Below are positions 7,747-17,300 of a stretch of 64,000 bases of DNA, in pieces. Position 1 is the stretch's first letter; each line of letters starts with the position of its first letter. The notes beneath the pieces are model-generated. The model searched no databases and was not told the DNA's origin. It saw nothing but the letters and a program-made list of their open reading frames with translations. The translations under genes were made by a program, and so were the position numbers. Source of the DNA: Sinomonas atrocyanea (lineage in GTDB: Bacteria; Actinomycetota; Actinomycetes; Actinomycetales; Micrococcaceae); contig NZ_CP014519.1 of NCBI RefSeq assembly GCF_001577305.1, forward strand, positions 1-64,000. The letters are read 5' to 3'.

Positions 7747-8977
7747 TATCACAGAAGCAATTGTTGACTGCGAGCACAAAACGGCGCCTGAGGGCGATGG
7801 ATACGCCTACTCCGTAGGCACGAAGGCCATGAAGGGCGGTCGCCTTGTGATGACCGCGACGAAACCCGTCAGTGCCGAAACGTATGCCGGCTGGACTCGG
7901 CGAATGCGGCCGAAGACCGGGGATCTCATCCTTGCTCGAGAAGCGCCAGTCGGGGACGTGGTCCGCGTTCCTGAACAGCCGCTGGTGTGCCTCGGCCAGC
8001 GTACGGTTCTGATTCGGCCAGATGCGTCCAAGGTGCACCCGAGGTTCCTCCACTACTGGTTGCTGGGGCCCGACGCGCAGGGAGTGATGCGAGCACAGAC
8101 GGGCGGGGCAACCGTCGGACATCTGAATGTTGAAGACATCCGCAAGCTGAATGTTGAGCCAATGCCAACAGATGCTCGCCATCAGGCGAATGCCGCTGAG
8201 ATACTTGGGGCGATCGACGACCTGATCGAGAACAGCCGGCGCCGGGCCGAGGTGCTGGAGGACATCGCAAGGACTGTCTTCCGTGAATGGTTCCTGAAGT
8301 TCCGCTACCCAGGGCACGCGGATGTGCCACTGGTCGATTCCGCTCTCGGGCCGGTTCCTGAAAGATGGCAGATTCTTCCCGCCTCGAGGGCGATCATCAT
8401 CAACCCGCGTATCAAGCTCGACAAAACCGTCGGCCATCCATTCATCGCGATGGGTGACCTCGATGAAAAGAGCATGGGATGCCGTCCGAGCGAGGTTCGG
8501 TCGAGCGGTTCCGGTGCTAAGTTCGAGCGAGGCGACACTCTGTTCGCTCGAATCACGCCGTGCTTGCAGAATGGGAAGACTGGACTTGTGCAGACGCTAG
8601 CTGAAGGTGAGGTCGGCCTCGGATCGACCGAATTCATCGTGCTACGCGGCCAGCTCGTTGGATCCGCATATACATATTGCCTTGCACGAGAAGACAGCTT
8701 CCGGGGTCATGCCATCGCGAGCATGAGTGGAGCCAGCGGTCGCCAGCGTGTGCGCAACGAGTGCTTCGACACATACTTGATCGCTCTGCCCCCGCAAGAC
8801 CTCGCAGATAAGTTTGAAAGCATGCTGGAACCACTTTTCGCCGAGATAGCAGTCTTGTTGAATGAGGTGGAACGCCTCCAAGCCCTCCGTGACCTTCTGC
8901 TGCCGAAGCTCGTGACGGGCCAGATCGACATGTCGATGCTTAGCCCGAACGAGTTGCTCGGAGAACTGGCGGCGTGA
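7733..8977 (+). CDS. hsdS: Type I restriction system specificity subunit
   Basis: This 414-aa protein sets the DNA target of the type I complex. It has two target-recognition domains (about residues 1-150 and 200-360). Each is followed by a conserved helical spacer: 'NAAEILGAIDDLIENSRRRAEVLEDIARTVFREWFLKFRYPG' near 160-200 and 'EIAVLLNEVERLQALRDLLLPKLVTGQIDM' at the C-terminus. The start overlaps hsdM by 14 nt, so it is coupled. The reading frame is intact, so only hsdM of this operon is damaged. Confidence 0.93.
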   Translation: MLLSDITEAIVDCEHKTAPEGDGYAYSVGTKAMKGGRLVMTATKPVSAETYAGWTRRMRPKTGDLILAREAPVGDVVRVPEQPLVCLGQRTVLIRPDASKVHPRFLHYWLLGPDAQGVMRAQTGGATVGHLNVEDIRKLNVEPMPTDARHQANAAEILGAIDDLIENSRRRAEVLEDIARTVFREWFLKFRYPGHADVPLVDSALGPVPERWQILPASRAIIINPRIKLDKTVGHPFIAMGDLDEKSMGCRPSEVRSSGSGAKFERGDTLFARITPCLQNGKTGLVQTLAEGEVGLGSTEFIVLRGQLVGSAYTYCLAREDSFRGHAIASMSGASGRQRVRNECFDTYLIALPPQDLADKFESMLEPLFAEIAVLLNEVERLQALRDLLLPKLVTGQIDMSMLSPNELLGELAA

Positions 8978-8981
8978 TGAC

Positions 8982-11900
8982 ATGACGCCCACCGGTCCGG
9001 AGTACTTCTACGTCGAGAAGCCGAGCATCGAGTTGCTGGCACAGCTTGGCTGGACCCCCGTTGACGCCTTCCAAGAGATCTTGGGAGTCGAAGGTACCCT
9101 TGGTCGTGATTCCCAGCATGAGGTCGTGCTCACGCATAGGCTCCGGTTCGCGATGCGCAAGCTCAATCCAACAGAGGTGCCCGACTCATCAATCAACGAG
9201 GCCATCGAGGTTCTCCTCAAGGACCGCTCGGCCATGGACCGGGTGCGTGCCAACCGCGAAGTCCACAACCTGCTGCGTGACGGCTACCGAGCCGAATGGA
9301 CGGACCAGAGCGGCGACAAGCAGATCGGGACGCTCCGCTACCTCGATCTGAGAAGCCCCTCGAACAACGACCTTCTGGCTGTGCGGCAGATGTGGGTGAA
9401 GGGCAACCTTCACAGCCGCCGCCTTGACCTTGCGTTGTTCGTCAACGGCGTCCCGCTGGTGCTGATGGAGTTCAAGGAGCCCAACGAGCCCGTCAGGTCC
9501 GCGTACGACGACAACCTGACCGATTACCGCGACACGATCCCGCAGCTGTTCATACCGAACTGCTTCGTGCTGCTTTCGAATGGCAGTGCCGCGAAAGTTG
9601 GGTCGACGTACTCGCCGTGGGCGTTCTTCAACGATTGGAAAGTGATTGATGCCCGCGGGACCCGCGGCGCGATCGCCTTGGAGACCGCCCTGCGCGGCAC
9701 CTGTGATCCCGTGGTGCTGCTCGACCTGGTCGAGAACTTCGTCGCGTACATGGAGCGTCCCGGCGGACTGATCAAGGTCCTGGCACGTTCGCACCAGTAT
9801 CTCGGGGTCAACGCAGCGATCGAGAACCTCGATCGGGCACGCGCGGAGCAGGACAAACGCCTCGGTGTCTTCTGGCACACCCAGGGCTCGGGCAAGTCGC
9901 TGTCGATGCTGTGGTTCACCCAGAAGGTTCTGCGCCTGGTGCCCGGGAAGTGGACCTTCGTCATGGTCACGGACCGCACCGAACTCGACATCCAGCTGCA
10001 TGGAGAGTTCGCCGACGCCGGAGCTATCTCGCCCGAGGCCCGGGTGCACGCGGAGTCCGTCGCGCATCTGCGCGAACTGCTGGCCGCTGATCACCGGTAC
10101 GTGTTCACCCTGATCCAGAAGTTTCAGCCGTCCAAGGGCCTCGGGGAGCGGCAGATGCCGGTGCTCTCGGACCGGTCCGATGTCATCGTCATCACCGATG
10201 AAGCGCACCGCAGCCAGTACGACACGCTTGCCCTGAATATGCGCACGGCGCTGCCCAACGCCTCGATGATGGGCTTCACCGGCACCCCGCTGATCGCCGG
10301 CGAGGAACAGGCGACCCGTGAGCAGTTCGGTGACTACGTCAGCATCTACAACTTCCGCGACGCCATCGAGGACGGGGCGACGGTCCCGCTCTATTACGAG
10401 AACCGCATCCCCGAACTCCAGCTGGTCAACGAGAAATTCTCGGACGAACTCGACGCACTCCTTGAAGAAGCCGAGCTCGACGAGGCCGCGGAGGGCCAGC
10501 TGGCGCGCGTTTTCGGCACGCAGTACACGCTTCTGACACGTCCCGATCGTCTGAGGACTATCGCGAAAGATCTCGTTGCCCACTTCGTCGGCCGCGGCTT
10601 CAGCGGTAAGGCGATGTACGTCGGACTCGACAAGGCCGCCGCCGTGCGCATGTACAACCTCGTCAAGGAGGCCTGGGCTGAGCATCTGGAGAAGCTGAGG
10701 GCCGAGCACGACGCGCTTCCTGAACTGGAGCGACCCTGGCTTGCGTCGCGGATCGAACTGATGGAGACCACCGACATGGCAGTAGTGGTCTCGCAGAGCC
10801 AGAACGAACTCAAGATGCTCGACGACCTTGGACTCGATATCCGGCCGCACCGCGAGCGGATGAACCGGGAGGATCTCGCCGAGAAGTTCAAGGACTCCGC
10901 AGACCCGCTGCGCCTAGTGTTCGTCTGCGCAATGTGGATGACCGGCTTCGACGCGCCCAGCGTCTCGACCGTCTACCTCGACCGGCCCATGAAGAACCAC
11001 ACCCTGATGCAGACCATCGCTCGCGCCAACCGTGTCTTCCCAGAGAAGGACAACGGCCTGATCGTCGACTACGTCGGCGTCTTCCGGAATCTCGAGAAGG
11101 CCCTCGCGATCTACGGAGCCGCGGGAACCGGTCAGCAGCCCATCGAGATTATCGATGCGCTCTCGGGCGAGCTGGATGCCGCCGTAGCCGAGTTGTTCGA
11201 GTTCTGCTCCGGCGCAGGCGTGGATCTTGCCGCCATGCGCGATGCGGAAGGGTTCGATCATGTCGCCAAGCGCGACGCCGCCGTCGAGGCGCTGCTAGTG
11301 GACGAAGACACCACAACTGACTTCCAGCAGAAAGCCCGCCAAGTACGCAAGCTCTTCAAAGCCCTCTTGCCAGATCCCAAGGCAGCCGCCCAGCAGCGTA
11401 ACGTCGCCGCAATCCGCGTCCTCGCTGAACGCATCGCGGAAGTCACTCGACCGCCCGATGCAGACCTCGGAGCAGTCACTGATGCGGTGGACGCCCTGCT
11501 CGACCGATCGGTCGGTGCGGAGGAGTACGTCATCCGGGCAGCCGCCGAGGGGATCAAGGCCGACCCCTTGATCGACCTGTCGTTGATCGACTTCGAGGGA
11601 TTGGCTGCCAAATTCGCAGGCCGCAAGCGAGCCGAGACCGACCGGCTGGCTCAACTGCTCCGGCAACGTGCCATCGGAGCAGCGACCCGCAACCCGACCC
11701 GGTACGAACTCGTCGAGCGCATCGAAGAGCTGATCACGGAGTACAACGCCGGAAGCGTGAACATCGACGAGTACCTCCGACGCCTGATCGAACTGTCACA
11801 GACGCTGACCCATGAGGAGGAACGGTCGGCACGAGAAGGCATGACCGAAGAGGAGCTCGCCATCTTCGATCTGCTGACCCAGCCCGATCCCGTGCTGACC

Positions 11901-12323
11901 GACGATGAACGCGACACGGTGAGGGCCAGCGCCAAGAAGCTCCTCGATCATCTCCACGACAAGCTCGTCCAAGATTGGCGCCGCAAGGTCGACGTGATGA
12001 ACGACGTTGACAGCACGATCCGCCGTGTCTTGGACCAAGAGCTGCCGGAAAAGCCCTACACAACCAACGTCTTCACGTCGAAGGTTCGACTCGTCTTCGA
12101 CCACGTCCTCACCGCTTACGGCGACGACGGGCAAAGCGCCTACACCGCCGGGGATTCCCGATCCTCCATGAAAAGCCCGGAGTACACCGGACCTCTGGAT
12201 GTCAACAAGATCGCTGACGACGTCGTCTCGCGCATCCACGACGACCCCGTGTTTGCTGCACAGGTTGCCGCGCAGCTGAGCGTCGGGAAAGATGCCGGCA
12301 CAACAACGTCGGGCCGTAGATAA
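8982..12323 (+). CDS. hsdR: Type I restriction endonuclease, motor subunit
   Basis: This 1,113-aa subunit translocates and cleaves unmodified DNA. The N-terminal nuclease shows 'RRLDLALFVNGVPLVLMEFKEP' (D...ExK motif, about 145-165). Motor motifs follow: Walker A 'TQGSGKS' near 300, 'DEAHRSQYD' near 404 and 'FTGTPL' near 431. Then come 'VCAMWMTGFDAPSVSTVYLDRPMKNHTLMQTIARANRVF' (motifs V/VI) and a long helical C-terminus that docks to the methylase. It starts 4 nt after hsdS. Length and order (M-S-R) are normal for this class. Confidence 0.95.
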   Translation: MTPTGPEYFYVEKPSIELLAQLGWTPVDAFQEILGVEGTLGRDSQHEVVLTHRLRFAMRKLNPTEVPDSSINEAIEVLLKDRSAMDRVRANREVHNLLRDGYRAEWTDQSGDKQIGTLRYLDLRSPSNNDLLAVRQMWVKGNLHSRRLDLALFVNGVPLVLMEFKEPNEPVRSAYDDNLTDYRDTIPQLFIPNCFVLLSNGSAAKVGSTYSPWAFFNDWKVIDARGTRGAIALETALRGTCDPVVLLDLVENFVAYMERPGGLIKVLARSHQYLGVNAAIENLDRARAEQDKRLGVFWHTQGSGKSLSMLWFTQKVLRLVPGKWTFVMVTDRTELDIQLHGEFADAGAISPEARVHAESVAHLRELLAADHRYVFTLIQKFQPSKGLGERQMPVLSDRSDVIVITDEAHRSQYDTLALNMRTALPNASMMGFTGTPLIAGEEQATREQFGDYVSIYNFRDAIEDGATVPLYYENRIPELQLVNEKFSDELDALLEEAELDEAAEGQLARVFGTQYTLLTRPDRLRTIAKDLVAHFVGRGFSGKAMYVGLDKAAAVRMYNLVKEAWAEHLEKLRAEHDALPELERPWLASRIELMETTDMAVVVSQSQNELKMLDDLGLDIRPHRERMNREDLAEKFKDSADPLRLVFVCAMWMTGFDAPSVSTVYLDRPMKNHTLMQTIARANRVFPEKDNGLIVDYVGVFRNLEKALAIYGAAGTGQQPIEIIDALSGELDAAVAELFEFCSGAGVDLAAMRDAEGFDHVAKRDAAVEALLVDEDTTTDFQQKARQVRKLFKALLPDPKAAAQQRNVAAIRVLAERIAEVTRPPDADLGAVTDAVDALLDRSVGAEEYVIRAAAEGIKADPLIDLSLIDFEGLAAKFAGRKRAETDRLAQLLRQRAIGAATRNPTRYELVERIEELITEYNAGSVNIDEYLRRLIELSQTLTHEEERSAREGMTEEELAIFDLLTQPDPVLTDDERDTVRASAKKLLDHLHDKLVQDWRRKVDVMNDVDSTIRRVLDQELPEKPYTTNVFTSKVRLVFDHVLTAYGDDGQSAYTAGDSRSSMKSPEYTGPLDVNKIADDVVSRIHDDPVFAAQVAAQLSVGKDAGTTTSGRR

Positions 12324-12360
12324 TAGCCGAGCAGGGCTCAGCGCGGATAGCTTGAGTCGC

Positions 12361-12621
12361 ATGAGAAAGCAAGCTGAGCCAATCAGCATGACAGTGCGGC
12401 AGCAACCGGATGGGACCTGGTGGGTGCGCATCTGGGACGCTTCGATGCGAATCATGGATGAGGGGCCGCTCAGCTGGGAGGGTGAGGGCGGCTTTCACCT
12501 CAGGGGACTCGATTTCGTGCTCCCATGGATCCCTGCAGGCTACGGCTATCAGGGCTGGCAGACGGAAGAAGACGGGTCGTACACCGCCGTGCTGCAACGG
12601 CAGGGATTCGGGCGCGACTGA
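12361..12621 (+). CDS. Hypothetical small protein
   Basis: This 86-aa tryptophan-rich protein ('MTVRQQPDGTWWVRIWDASMRIMDEGPLSWEGEGGFHLRG', 'VLPWIPAGYGYQGWQTEEDGSYTAVLQRQ') is probably a compact beta protein. It begins 37 bp after hsdR and ends 14 bp before the ligase start, so the three may be co-transcribed. No family is recognised. Confidence 0.55.
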   Translation: MRKQAEPISMTVRQQPDGTWWVRIWDASMRIMDEGPLSWEGEGGFHLRGLDFVLPWIPAGYGYQGWQTEEDGSYTAVLQRQGFGRD

Positions 12622-12635
12622 CGGGCCACCCCGCT

Positions 12636-13634
12636 ATGCCATCGCCGTGGTCCCGGACGCTGGGCGGCCCGTTCGAGCTCGCCCTGGCCAAGGCCGTCCC
12701 GGCCGTCCCCACCCGTGCGGAGACCCTGTACGAGTCGAAGTTCGATGGGTTCCGCGTCGCCCTCGTCGTCGAGGATGACGGGGTCATGCTCTTTTCGCGC
12801 AACGGCACTGACCTGACAGCGCGCTTCCCTGAGCTCGCGGCGGCCGCAGCCGAGCAGGTCCCCCCGGACGGGTGCGTGCTCGACGGCGAGGCCGTCATCT
12901 GGGGCCATGACCGGCTGGACTTCGACGCCCTCCAGCGCCGCATGGGAGCCGGCCCCGCCACCGCGCGTCGTCTGGCCGCCGAGCAGCCGGCCTCGTTTGT
13001 GGCCTTCGACGTGCTCGCGGTGCTCGGGCGGGATGTGCGGGCTATGCCGCTGTCCGACCGGCGGCGGCTGCTCGAGGAACTCGCCGCAGGGTTCTCGCCG
13101 CCGCTGGAGCTCTCGCACGCGACGACCGACAGGGCCGAGGCCATGCGCTGGTGGGACGAGCTCGCCCGCACCGGCATCGAGGGCCTGATGGCGAAGTCGC
13201 TCAGCCAGCCCTACCGGGGTGCGGAGAGGGCGTGGTCGAAGATCAAGAGACGAGACGACACCGATTCCCTCTGCGGCGCGGTAATTGGGCCGAGGTCCCG
13301 GCCGCGTCAGCTCGTCCTCGGCGCCTGGGACACCGACGGCCGGCTGCGGTTCACGGGCCGCACCGCGCTCCTCACGGCAGTGCAGGCGTCGGCTGCGGCC
13401 GAGTTCCTCAAACCCCCGGCCGGCGGGCACCCCTGGCCGGAGGAAGTGCCGGCCACAGCCTTTGACCGCTTCGCCCGCGACCGCGGTCCCGTGCGCCTGA
13501 CGCTCGTGGAGCCGGTCGTCGTGGAGGTTTCGGCGGACTCCGCCAGGTCCGGTGTCGCCTTCAGGCATTCGGTCCGCCTCGCGCGTTTTCGCCCCGACCT
13601 CGACCCGACGGCGGTCAGGATCGAGATCGGTTAG
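12636..13634 (+). CDS. ATP-dependent DNA ligase (LigC/LigD-type)
   Basis: This 332-aa protein would seal nicks in duplex DNA using ATP. The nucleotidyltransferase domain covers about residues 1-200 with the adenylated lysine K35 in 'ESKFDGFR', then 'FSRNGTDLTARFPEL', 'CVLDGEAVIW' and 'GLMAKSLSQPYRGAERAWSKIKR' (motifs III-V). A C-terminal OB-fold follows ('LVLGAWDTDGRLRFTGRTALLTA'). There is no polymerase or phosphoesterase domain, so it is the stand-alone form. Plasmid-borne ligases of this kind occur in actinobacteria. Context next to restriction genes may simply be plasmid DNA metabolism. Confidence 0.88.
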   Translation: MPSPWSRTLGGPFELALAKAVPAVPTRAETLYESKFDGFRVALVVEDDGVMLFSRNGTDLTARFPELAAAAAEQVPPDGCVLDGEAVIWGHDRLDFDALQRRMGAGPATARRLAAEQPASFVAFDVLAVLGRDVRAMPLSDRRRLLEELAAGFSPPLELSHATTDRAEAMRWWDELARTGIEGLMAKSLSQPYRGAERAWSKIKRRDDTDSLCGAVIGPRSRPRQLVLGAWDTDGRLRFTGRTALLTAVQASAAAEFLKPPAGGHPWPEEVPATAFDRFARDRGPVRLTLVEPVVVEVSADSARSGVAFRHSVRLARFRPDLDPTAVRIEIG

Positions 13635-13843
13635 CTGAGAATGGTGGGACGCCGCTAGTGAAGTGGCGACCGGTCCTCGTCCGGAGCCCGGGCGGTAACC
13701 GCCTCCGTGTCCGCATCCTCTTCCGCCACAGTGGTCCCCCCTATTTTTCCTTCGACCGTGGTTTGCAGCCTACCCGGGGGGCTGGGGAGGGGCGGCCAAC
13801 CCGAGCCGCCGCCCTGCTGGGTACGCAGGCCTAGGATTGGTCA

Positions 13844-13981
13844 GTGCAGATCACCGGAATCATTCGTCCCTCGGAAACCCGCGAGATCACAGTCGAGGCC
13901 GAGGACTACGAAGACGGCCGGCCCAAGCTCGAGGCACAGATCCCCGAGGGCTGGCAGCTCATCCAGATCAAGATCTCCTGA
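13844..13981 (+). CDS. Very small conserved-looking protein (45 aa)
   Basis: A GTG-started reading frame of 45 codons gives an acidic peptide beginning MQITGIIRPSETREITVEAE and ending in 'IPEGWQLIQIKIS'. The alternating polar and hydrophobic pattern, the compact beta character and the 14-bp spacing to the next gene support it as real. Function unknown. Confidence 0.5.
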   Translation: MQITGIIRPSETREITVEAEDYEDGRPKLEAQIPEGWQLIQIKIS

Positions 13982-13994
13982 GGGGACTCCCGGT

Positions 13995-14336
13995 GTGAGC
14001 GCCCTGAACCAGCGCGGCGACTCTGAACCCAACCCAGTCGTGATCCCCGCCGCAGCGATCGATCCCGGGCAGGTCAGCCGCGCGCAGGCACCGATGCCGG
14101 TATGGGTACGGCTGACGTTCGACGACGGCCGCCCCGAGCGCACCCAGAAGGGCTTCGCCCTCGCATGGACCGACCAGCACGTCCAAGTCCAAGTCCTCTG
14201 GGAGATCTCGTACTACCGCGGGGCCCGCGACTTCTGGACTAACGCCGACCAGATCACCCGGCGCACGATCGAGCCGCAGTGGCTCAGGCACTCCGAAGAC
14301 TTAGAAGTCTCAGAGAGGTCGGCGCCGAATCGCTAA
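13995..14336 (+). CDS. Hypothetical protein
   Basis: This 113-aa protein follows the 45-aa gene. The core 'PVWVRLTFDDGRPERTQKGFALAWTDQHVQVQVLWEISYYRGARDFWTNADQITRRTIEP' looks like a small basic beta barrel, as in nucleic-acid-binding plasmid proteins. The GTG at 13,995 is chosen because GGGGACTCC lies upstream and longer starts add unrelated sequence. It converges on the unknown operon of 14.3-16.0 kb with a 4-nt overlap of stop codons. I do not recognise the family. Confidence 0.6.
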   Translation: MSALNQRGDSEPNPVVIPAAAIDPGQVSRAQAPMPVWVRLTFDDGRPERTQKGFALAWTDQHVQVQVLWEISYYRGARDFWTNADQITRRTIEPQWLRHSEDLEVSERSAPNR

Positions 14337-14794
14337 GCGACAGCAGCAGCCTCTCCGGTGCCATCGGTTGCGATCTCCTCGCGTGCGAGAGCCTTCGCGA
14401 GAAGCGCACTTCGAACTTTCCGTTCATCCTTCTTATCCAGGTGACGGTAGTCGACGTAGCAGTGTCCAGGGGCTACTTTTTGTTGTGGCTGGGGCGGGAC
14501 TCCTGAATCATCTACTGCACGCGTATTCGCAGCATCAACCTCCTCAACCGAGCAGGCCCATACTCCCAGCGACGGTTTGGCGGCGTTGGCTGTATGCCAG
14601 TCTCGTGCGTCTTGAGGAGTCGTCTTCGATTCGCGCGCGAACGAAGGCTTACCCTCATCTGCCGTTGCAGGGCCAAAGGCCGTACTAGACGGTTTGCCCT
14701 TGTCCATGAGGGGTGGAGTGATCTGACGGTACAGGAGTTCCGAACCGCCATCCAGCTGCACTTCTTCGGGCAAGAGGTCTGCGTACTTTGTCAT
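14333..14794 (-). CDS. Hypothetical protein, second gene of an unknown operon
   Basis: This 153-aa hydrophilic protein is rich in Lys, Ala, Pro and Ser. The first half ('YADLLPEEVQLDGGSELLYRQITPPLMDKGKPS') looks folded; the middle is low-complexity; the C-terminus 'HCYVDYRHLDKKDERKVRSALLAKALAREEIATDG' is helical. It overlaps the upstream 408-aa gene by 4 nt (ATGA), so the two products are made together. No motif or family is recognised. Confidence 0.65.
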   Translation of the reverse strand: MTKYADLLPEEVQLDGGSELLYRQITPPLMDKGKPSSTAFGPATADEGKPSFARESKTTPQDARDWHTANAAKPSLGVWACSVEEVDAANTRAVDDSGVPPQPQQKVAPGHCYVDYRHLDKKDERKVRSALLAKALAREEIATDGTGEAAAVA

Positions 14795-16017
14795 TCCTTG
14801 GTCCTTGCTGCGAAATCTTTAGCGTCTTGCAGGCTCGCTGTCTCTTCTTCTTCTACTTGATTGGTTTCAGTGAGTAGGTCAAACAAAGTGAAGCGGACAT
14901 CAGGGGAAATTTCGATACTCGTCACCCTCTGAGAAGTGGCCCATTCGAGCTGCACGCCACCATCAGTCAGCGGAAAGATGCCAGGAAGCACACGGTCAAT
15001 GCTTTCGCATTCAAGCAGGATCTGGCCTGCAGCGTCTAGCGCCGGGAAGGCGATAGGGGCACCGGCCTGAGCGTCGGCGTCCTCCCAACCAGCCCCGAGT
15101 GCCGCCAGGGTGAAGAACCGATTCGACCATGGGTTCTTGCCTGTCTCGAGCAACTGGACCTCGGTAACGTTGTCCAGCCGTTCCAGCCGTTCGCCCTCGA
15201 AGTGGAGCGTCCCTTTCACTCGGGCTAATGGGCCGTGCTCTTTCCGCTCCAACAGTTGGCGAATGTCGGCGGTCAGCGAGTCTTTCTTGTACGTTCCTCT
15301 GACCTGGATTCCGCCATACTTGGCAGTCACCATCGAGAAGCTACGAGTATCAGCGTTCACTTTGATGATGTGGCCGGCTATCTCGCCGCCCTTTTCGACC
15401 CGGCGAGCGGGCTTTGGCGGGTCCGATATAGTCTGTCTTCTTTCGGCGAAGGGTAGCATAACCATTTCTCGCAGTTCAGAAGAAACTTCAATACCGTCCT
15501 TCAAACTGGGCGTAAGAATTTCGAATTTTGATCCGAGAGGCATGCTTGCGCCGAGATTGAGAAATGCGGGCTCATCGAGGAGATAGAAACCGCTTACGTC
15601 CGCTTTCGACCGATCTTCTGGTGAGACGACCAGATACTCGTGCAGGTGCTCGAGGGTTTGCTCGACATCAACGCGGCCGGCCTCGTAATAGTCGTTGTAT
15701 TTTTCGTATGCACGAGCCTGGGGTCGTTCGAGGACGGAAGTTGCGCTGCCGTCCTCAACGTCACTGAGCGTCAGATGCATGCCTTCAGCAAAGTCTTCAG
15801 GCACGGGATCGTTAGGGTGAGCACTACGCCAAGCTGACGTGGCTGCTGTGAGAACGCTCTGCTGGTACCGGAGGAGTTCGGCCAGGGAATCGACCGGTAT
15901 CCGAGCATTGGCAAACTGAAGGCCCTCCATGTGGAGACGCGCGAATGCCTGCGGAACTATGTTCTCCATGCTGTCAGCCGCGCCGTCCTCGGCTCCCCCG
16001 GGCCCATCGTGGGTCAT
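14791..16017 (-). CDS. Hypothetical protein, first gene of an unknown two-gene operon
   Basis: This 408-aa soluble protein has no transmembrane segment or recognised enzyme motif. The N-terminal third is helical ('IPVDSLAELLRYQQSVLTAATSAWRSAHP'). The centre (about 205-290) is a beta-rich segment, 'GGEIAGHIIKVNADTRSFSMVTAKYGGIQVRGTYKK' to 'RVKGTLHFEGERLERLDNVTEVQLLE', that reads like an OB-like barrel. The ATG at 16,017 was preferred to a TTG 15 codons upstream. Base composition is more AT-rich than the neighbours, which suggests separate origin. It lies close to the restriction locus and may be an accessory defence gene, but that is only proximity. Confidence 0.65.
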   Translation of the reverse strand: MTHDGPGGAEDGAADSMENIVPQAFARLHMEGLQFANARIPVDSLAELLRYQQSVLTAATSAWRSAHPNDPVPEDFAEGMHLTLSDVEDGSATSVLERPQARAYEKYNDYYEAGRVDVEQTLEHLHEYLVVSPEDRSKADVSGFYLLDEPAFLNLGASMPLGSKFEILTPSLKDGIEVSSELREMVMLPFAERRQTISDPPKPARRVEKGGEIAGHIIKVNADTRSFSMVTAKYGGIQVRGTYKKDSLTADIRQLLERKEHGPLARVKGTLHFEGERLERLDNVTEVQLLETGKNPWSNRFFTLAALGAGWEDADAQAGAPIAFPALDAAGQILLECESIDRVLPGIFPLTDGGVQLEWATSQRVTSIEISPDVRFTLFDLLTETNQVEEEETASLQDAKDFAARTKE

Positions 16018-16661
16018 GGAGCAAACAGTACCTTGTTCGTTCCGGTCCGCGCGGAGGCTCAAGCGAAGGGCGCATCGGCAGGCCTTCCTGCCGAGCCTCT
16101 CCTTTTATGCGGGGACTTCAGCAGTTGATCCGACAGGCCAGTCGGTGCCTGTGCCGCGGCGTTCCGTGGCTGGGCCGAGGTGGGGTATGGGCTGTGCCTA
16201 TTACGAAGGGTTGTGGCACGGCCGTTCTGCTGGCCTGGATCCGCACAGAAGTGGGCGCTGAGGACGTTCCAGAACTCGACACCGGATGCTGAGTCGAGCA
16301 GAAGGTGGGACCGCATGGGTTGTGGCACAGCGGGAGGCGCTTTGGGACGAAGAACAGCGCCCCGGTCCTTTGGGGGGATGGCCGGGGCGCTGCTCTATCA
16401 GTCTAGAACGCGACGCTGAACATCAGGGTCTGAGTAAAGATATCGATCGTTTCTGTGACACCCGAGGGAGGACCCCAAGCTCCCACGGTCTCCGCCCGAG
16501 GATGTGTAACGCTTGCCGTGTACGCGCCTATGTTCTGCTTTCCCTTGCTTCTGTCACGTCCTGGCGGCCGCAGTGGAGGAACCGGTCGGGCAGCGGCGCC
16601 CCACCGCTGGGTCCCCTCGCGTGCACCGGCCGGCCTGTTCTCCGGAGGCAGGGGGCGCCTC
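16018..16661. other. Intergenic stretch with hairpin
   Basis: No convincing gene is seen. It contains the strong terminator at 16,355-16,392 and the upstream region of the minus-strand operon. Open frames here have no family-like sequence. Confidence 0.5.
16355..16392. terminator. Bidirectional hairpin terminator
   Basis: A perfect 11-bp stem (CAGCGCCCCGG / CCGGGGCGCTG) encloses a loop with TTTGGGGGG. It resembles the hairpin at 19,896-19,933 in stem composition and G6 loop. Confidence 0.7.
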
Positions 16662-17300
16662 TCAGCTCGGGTTGGCCGGTCCCACGGCGTGGGGTGCGGG
16701 CCGGTAGCCGAGTTTGGCGAGGAGGGCTGAGAGGCAGGCGCAGAATGCCTCGGGGGTGAGGGCCAGTTGGTTCCTGATCTCGGTGTTCGTCCTGCCCTGC
16801 ACGATGAGGGACCAGACGGCCCGCTCGTGTTCGGTCGCGCCCTTGAGGAGCGCGCAGGTCGAGGGGCTCTGGAGGACCGCCCGGGCCGCCTCGGGGGCGT
16901 GCAGCTGTTCGCCTGCTGCGACCCGGCGTATGGCATCGATGAGGCGGGGTGCCCGGGGGCTCTGCAGGAGGTATCCGGCGGCTCCGGCGAGGGCGGCGCT
17001 GCGCAGGGCCTTCTGCTCGTCGTAGGTCGTCAGGATGATGCAGCGGGTTCTGGGGGCTGCCTCGCGGAGGGCACGGCAGGCCTCGATCCCTGTGCCGTCT
17101 GTGAGGCGGTTGCTCAGGAGCGCGACGTGCGGTGCGGTCCTCGCTGCGGCCGGGACGGCCGCAGCGACCGTGCCCTCCTCCCCGACGATGTCGAAGCCTT
17201 CCTCTCCGAGCAGCTCGGATAGTGTTCGGCGGAGGAGGTCGTGGCTGCTGAGGATGAACACGCTGATGGCGGCTCGGGTCCCGGCTGGGGGGAGCGGCAT
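16662..17300 (-). CDS. LuxR-type response regulator, degenerate
   Basis: This 212-aa protein has the layout of a NarL/LuxR response regulator: a receiver domain (about 10-125) and a C-terminal HTH (about 145-205). Key residues are lost. The strand that normally ends in the phosphorylated Asp reads 'VALLSNRLTDGTG', with Ser in its place, and the HTH ('ATEHERAVWSLIVQGRTNTEIRNQLALTPEAFCACLSALLAKLGY') departs from the usual LuxR consensus. It probably works without phosphorylation. The start is the ATG with an AGGAGG site. It is divergent from a MarR gene, a pairing repeated next door. Confidence 0.75.
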   Translation of the reverse strand: MPLPPAGTRAAISVFILSSHDLLRRTLSELLGEEGFDIVGEEGTVAAAVPAAARTAPHVALLSNRLTDGTGIEACRALREAAPRTRCIILTTYDEQKALRSAALAGAAGYLLQSPRAPRLIDAIRRVAAGEQLHAPEAARAVLQSPSTCALLKGATEHERAVWSLIVQGRTNTEIRNQLALTPEAFCACLSALLAKLGYRPAPHAVGPANPS

